Part shown: positions 61,862-64,000 of the stretch, in pieces
How positions within the stretch are numbered: the first letter of the stretch is position 1
Layout of the letters: every line of letters begins with the position of its first letter
DNA from: Golubevia sp. BC0850
Taxonomy: Eukaryota; Basidiomycota; Exobasidiomycetes; Golubeviales; Golubeviaceae
DNA length: 64,000 nt
Assembly (NCBI GenBank): GCA_012976225.1
Contig: JAAVVG010000007.1
Coordinates: 682,001 to 746,000 of the forward strand
Reading direction: 5' to 3'
The notes under the pieces: generated by a model
Databases searched by the model: none
Told to the model about the DNA's origin: nothing
The model's input: the letters and a program-made list of their open reading frames with translations, nothing else
Position numbers and translations under genes: made by a program

Positions 61862-62505
61862 TTCTTTCCTTGCAGCTAGATAGTTTCCTGCTCATTTATT
61901 CAGAGCGAAGAAGACTTCTTTGGATTCATAGTCACGGAAATTGTCTTGTAATTGTAGCATTCACTTCCATTCATTCATTGATCAGCATTTTCTTCATTTT
62001 CTTGTTCGGTGTAGTTGTGCCTTGTTTCCAGGAAGAAGTCTTGAGATTGGGCACGCAAACTAAACGGAGCCTCACAACTTCATTTTCCATTCCCAGCCTG
62101 AAAACTCGCGAGCTCCATGACCACGCACGAAAGGAAGAGAAGAACAAAATCGGTTGGACGGAAGGACACCTGAGAACACCAAGAGAGAAGACTGTGGAAA
62201 TTTACATGGGCATGAATCAAAGAGGGTGAGGAGAGGAGGGAGATTAGGGTTCGTGAAAAGAGAGGAGAGAAAGAGAGAGAGAGAGAGGCAAGATGCTGAG
62301 AAAGGGAATACTAGCGTTCTGTCTTGAAGTCTTCGAACGTTTTTCGAGAAGAATCCCCAGAGCTCGTCATCAAATCTATCAACTTTAACTGGATCTAATG
62401 TGTTCTCCCATAATCTATCGTTATACTCCAAGGTCATAAGAGATCGTGTAGCTGGAGGGTTGAAGTTCGAATCTTCCACCTCGGAAATCTAGCTCTGAAA
62501 AACTC
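61862..62505. other. convergent spacer with a small minus-strand open frame
   Basis: From Met 62479, 27 bp past the Rab stop codon, a minus-strand frame begins ATRSLMTLEYNDRLWENT and continues VDRFDDELWGFFSKNVRRL. This is protein-like for about 55 residues, then low-complexity to 62072. It may be a small gene, a downstream exon of an alternative Rab transcript, or chance. A GA microsatellite lies near 62270-62287. Confidence 0.3.
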
Positions 62506-63773
62506 TTAGCAGCAGCCACCGCCCTGAGCGTTGTTTCCACCCTGAAGGTTGACTTTCTTCTGACCACCAGAAGGATTGATAGAGCTTCCACCTCTTCCGC
62601 TACTTCGATTCTGAGCTGCAGCGGCTTGTTCTAGAGGGAGTTTGTGGGCGATTTGAGAGAAGAGTTCCGAGACGTTGATCGAATCCTTAGCTGAAGTTTC
62701 CAAGAAGAGGAGACCTTCTTCAGCAGCATATTGAGCGGCAGTCTTTTTGAGATCCGGGGATGCAGAGATGGAGAAGATAAAGTCAGTCTATCAGATTCTC
62801 GAATTGAAGGGAAGTCGATTGGAGAGACCCGGTGACCCCTGCTCGCTGCAGAATTCAAGCTTTGATAGCTGCTGGATCCTATATGGGCTCACAAACCATC
62901 TTCTATCTCAAAAATTGAAGAAGAGCTCAAACGAAAAAGGATCGTGGGATCGAGCTTCTCAGCCTGTTCTCCTTCTTCTCTTGCCATGCCCTCCCCGACA
63001 AGACCTAACAGTACATAGAGTCCACAATTAATTCTACTCACCTCTTCTTCGACTCCCCTCCTACCCTCTGCCAAATCCAGCTTATTTCCAGCCAGAGCGA
63101 TCACGATGTTTGGATCAGCTTGACGCTGCAATTCCCTAATCCATTGCTTCGCTTTTTCTAGAGTTGATGGTTGAGTGATATCATAGACGACGACCTGGTA
63201 GAGAAAGGGATCGAAGAGAAGGGCAGAGTAAAGTTTTAGTAAGTAAATAAAAGGTAGTAGCTTGATCTCTGAGCTTCTCCTACTACGGAGATCGCTCACA
63301 GCGCAGTTTGCATTACGGTAGTACATTGGAGCAAGAGATCTGATGGGTTGAGGAGGGAGGTGAAGGGGAATGTCAGCGAGTTGAAAGAGTTTGGGCTACT
63401 GCGTCGGCTGCTGATAAGGACCACTCAGCCTGATTCGATACATCGAGTTGACTCTCGAAAGCGGGACCTTGAATCAACTACTGCATATACTTGCAGAGTA
63501 ACGAAGAGATGGTTATTGATTTACTTGAGAGCATTTCCCAATCACCTCACAGCTGGAAGGGATCTCTCCTCCTTTATCTTTGCCAACTCCTACCCTCCCT
63601 ACCCTCGTCACACAAAGTTCAACTTGAGCTGCATAAACGCTGTCTCCAATCCTAATCGAAATCCTCATCGAAAAGGAATGATGCTCACCTATACCTCTCT
63701 TGTCCAGCGGTATCCCAAATCTCAAACTTGACTGTGGTTTCATCTACTGAGATGGTTTGTGTTAGGAAGGCGG
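62506..63773 (-). CDS. YPT5: Rab5-type small GTPase, 5' part beyond the window
   Basis: Four exons are visible: 63773-63689, 63339-63300, 63194-63042 and 62742-62506. The first visible exon begins [20 protein letters not shown], then DTAGQERYR (switch II), split before [19 protein letters not shown] after the effector loop is the Rab5/Vps21 signature. GNKLDLAEG gives the guanine-binding NKxD motif and LETSAKD the SAK motif. The tail ends GGGCC, doubly geranylgeranylated in Rabs. Rab5 drives fusion of early endosomes and vacuolar sorting. The P-loop and switch I lie left-of-start in the gene, past the window's right edge: the intron from 63774 runs to the end without a clear donor. The acceptor at 62743 is AAAAAG rather than YAG, chosen because it restores [18 protein letters not shown]. 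Confidence 0.88.
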
Positions 63774-64000
63774 CTGAATGAAGAGCAATTCCAAATAGAG
63801 GGTTCGTTCAAGTTGAATTTGAATTCGATTTCGTAAGGATTTAGAACGAAATCAAGAGAATTGGATGAGAGGAGGATGAGAAATGAGGAGAAGGGAGATG
63901 GAATTGCGCAGTGAGATGATTCGGGTGAGATTACGATGGGAAAGAGGGAAGTGTGAGGAAGGATAATGATGAATAGATCAGCATGCTTGCAAAGAGATAA

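Overview
The window reads as nuclear DNA of a basidiomycete fungus. Nearly every recognisable gene is split by many short introns, mostly 70-120 nt. Donors are overwhelmingly GTGAGT, branch sites are of the CTGAC/CTAAC type, and acceptors follow CT-rich tracts. Genes lie on both strands with small gaps. The base composition is moderate, with no organellar or bacterial features. I cannot place it below the phylum from the sequence alone. I found no transposon, virus-derived element, tRNA, rRNA or CRISPR array.

Layout, left to right. 0-2.4 kb: a poorly resolved minus-strand gene for a lysine/acid-rich protein. 2.4-4.1 kb: a UDP-glycosyltransferase (+). 4.3-6.4 kb: a mitochondrial ACOT9-type acyl-CoA thioesterase (-). 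6.5-10.1 kb: a VHS/GAT-type adaptor (+), converging on AP-1 beta-adaptin APL2 (-, 10.4-13.6 kb). 13.9-15.7 kb: rRNA dimethylase DIM1 (+). 16.9-18.3 kb: an unrecognised gene whose frame looks broken. 19.2-22.6 kb: a secreted PR-1/CAP protein and the vacuolar aspartic protease PEP4 (both +). 23.7-26.3 kb: an Msn2-like C2H2 factor (-). 27.1-28.9 kb: RWD protein GIR2 (+). 29.1-31.2 kb: a cytochrome P450 (-). 31.7-33.5 kb: a single-pass membrane protein (-). 33.6-35.3 kb: verprolin VRP1 (+). 35.8-37.4 kb: a secreted Mala s 1/Tri14-like propeller (-). 37.6-39.9 kb: a mitochondrial Sel1-repeat protein (+). 40.1-43.8 kb: an F-box-like gene, a decayed F-box/LRR-like locus and a small hypothetical gene. 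43.8-45.9 kb: mostly gene-poor, with a TATA box, a CT tract and a putative membrane protein. 46.0-48.9 kb: carboxypeptidase Y (-). 49.1-50.6 kb: RAD14/XPA (+). 51.4-55.6 kb: the H3K36 methyltransferase SET2 (+). 56.6-57.1 kb: mitochondrial ribosomal protein uS17m (-). 57.2-61.9 kb: a UBA/UIM/USP25-28-like protein with an apparently dead catalytic centre (+). 62.5-64.0 kb: a Rab5-type GTPase (-) running off the right edge.

Most exon structures were checked by reading phase. For 17 multi-exon genes the summed exon lengths divide by three and the joins restore family motifs; the exons of the edge-cut Rab gene also join in phase. Several products belong to one cellular route: AP-1 beta, a VHS/GAT adaptor and Rab5 act in Golgi-endosome traffic, carboxypeptidase Y is a cargo of that route, and PEP4 activates it in the vacuole. 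Verprolin acts in actin-driven endocytosis. I do not claim they are a regulated cluster.

Six gene pairs are divergent, with only about 95-275 bp between start codons. The observation most worth following is the USP25/28-like protein. It keeps the ubiquitin-binding modules and the fold, but the active-site Cys and His boxes read as substituted.
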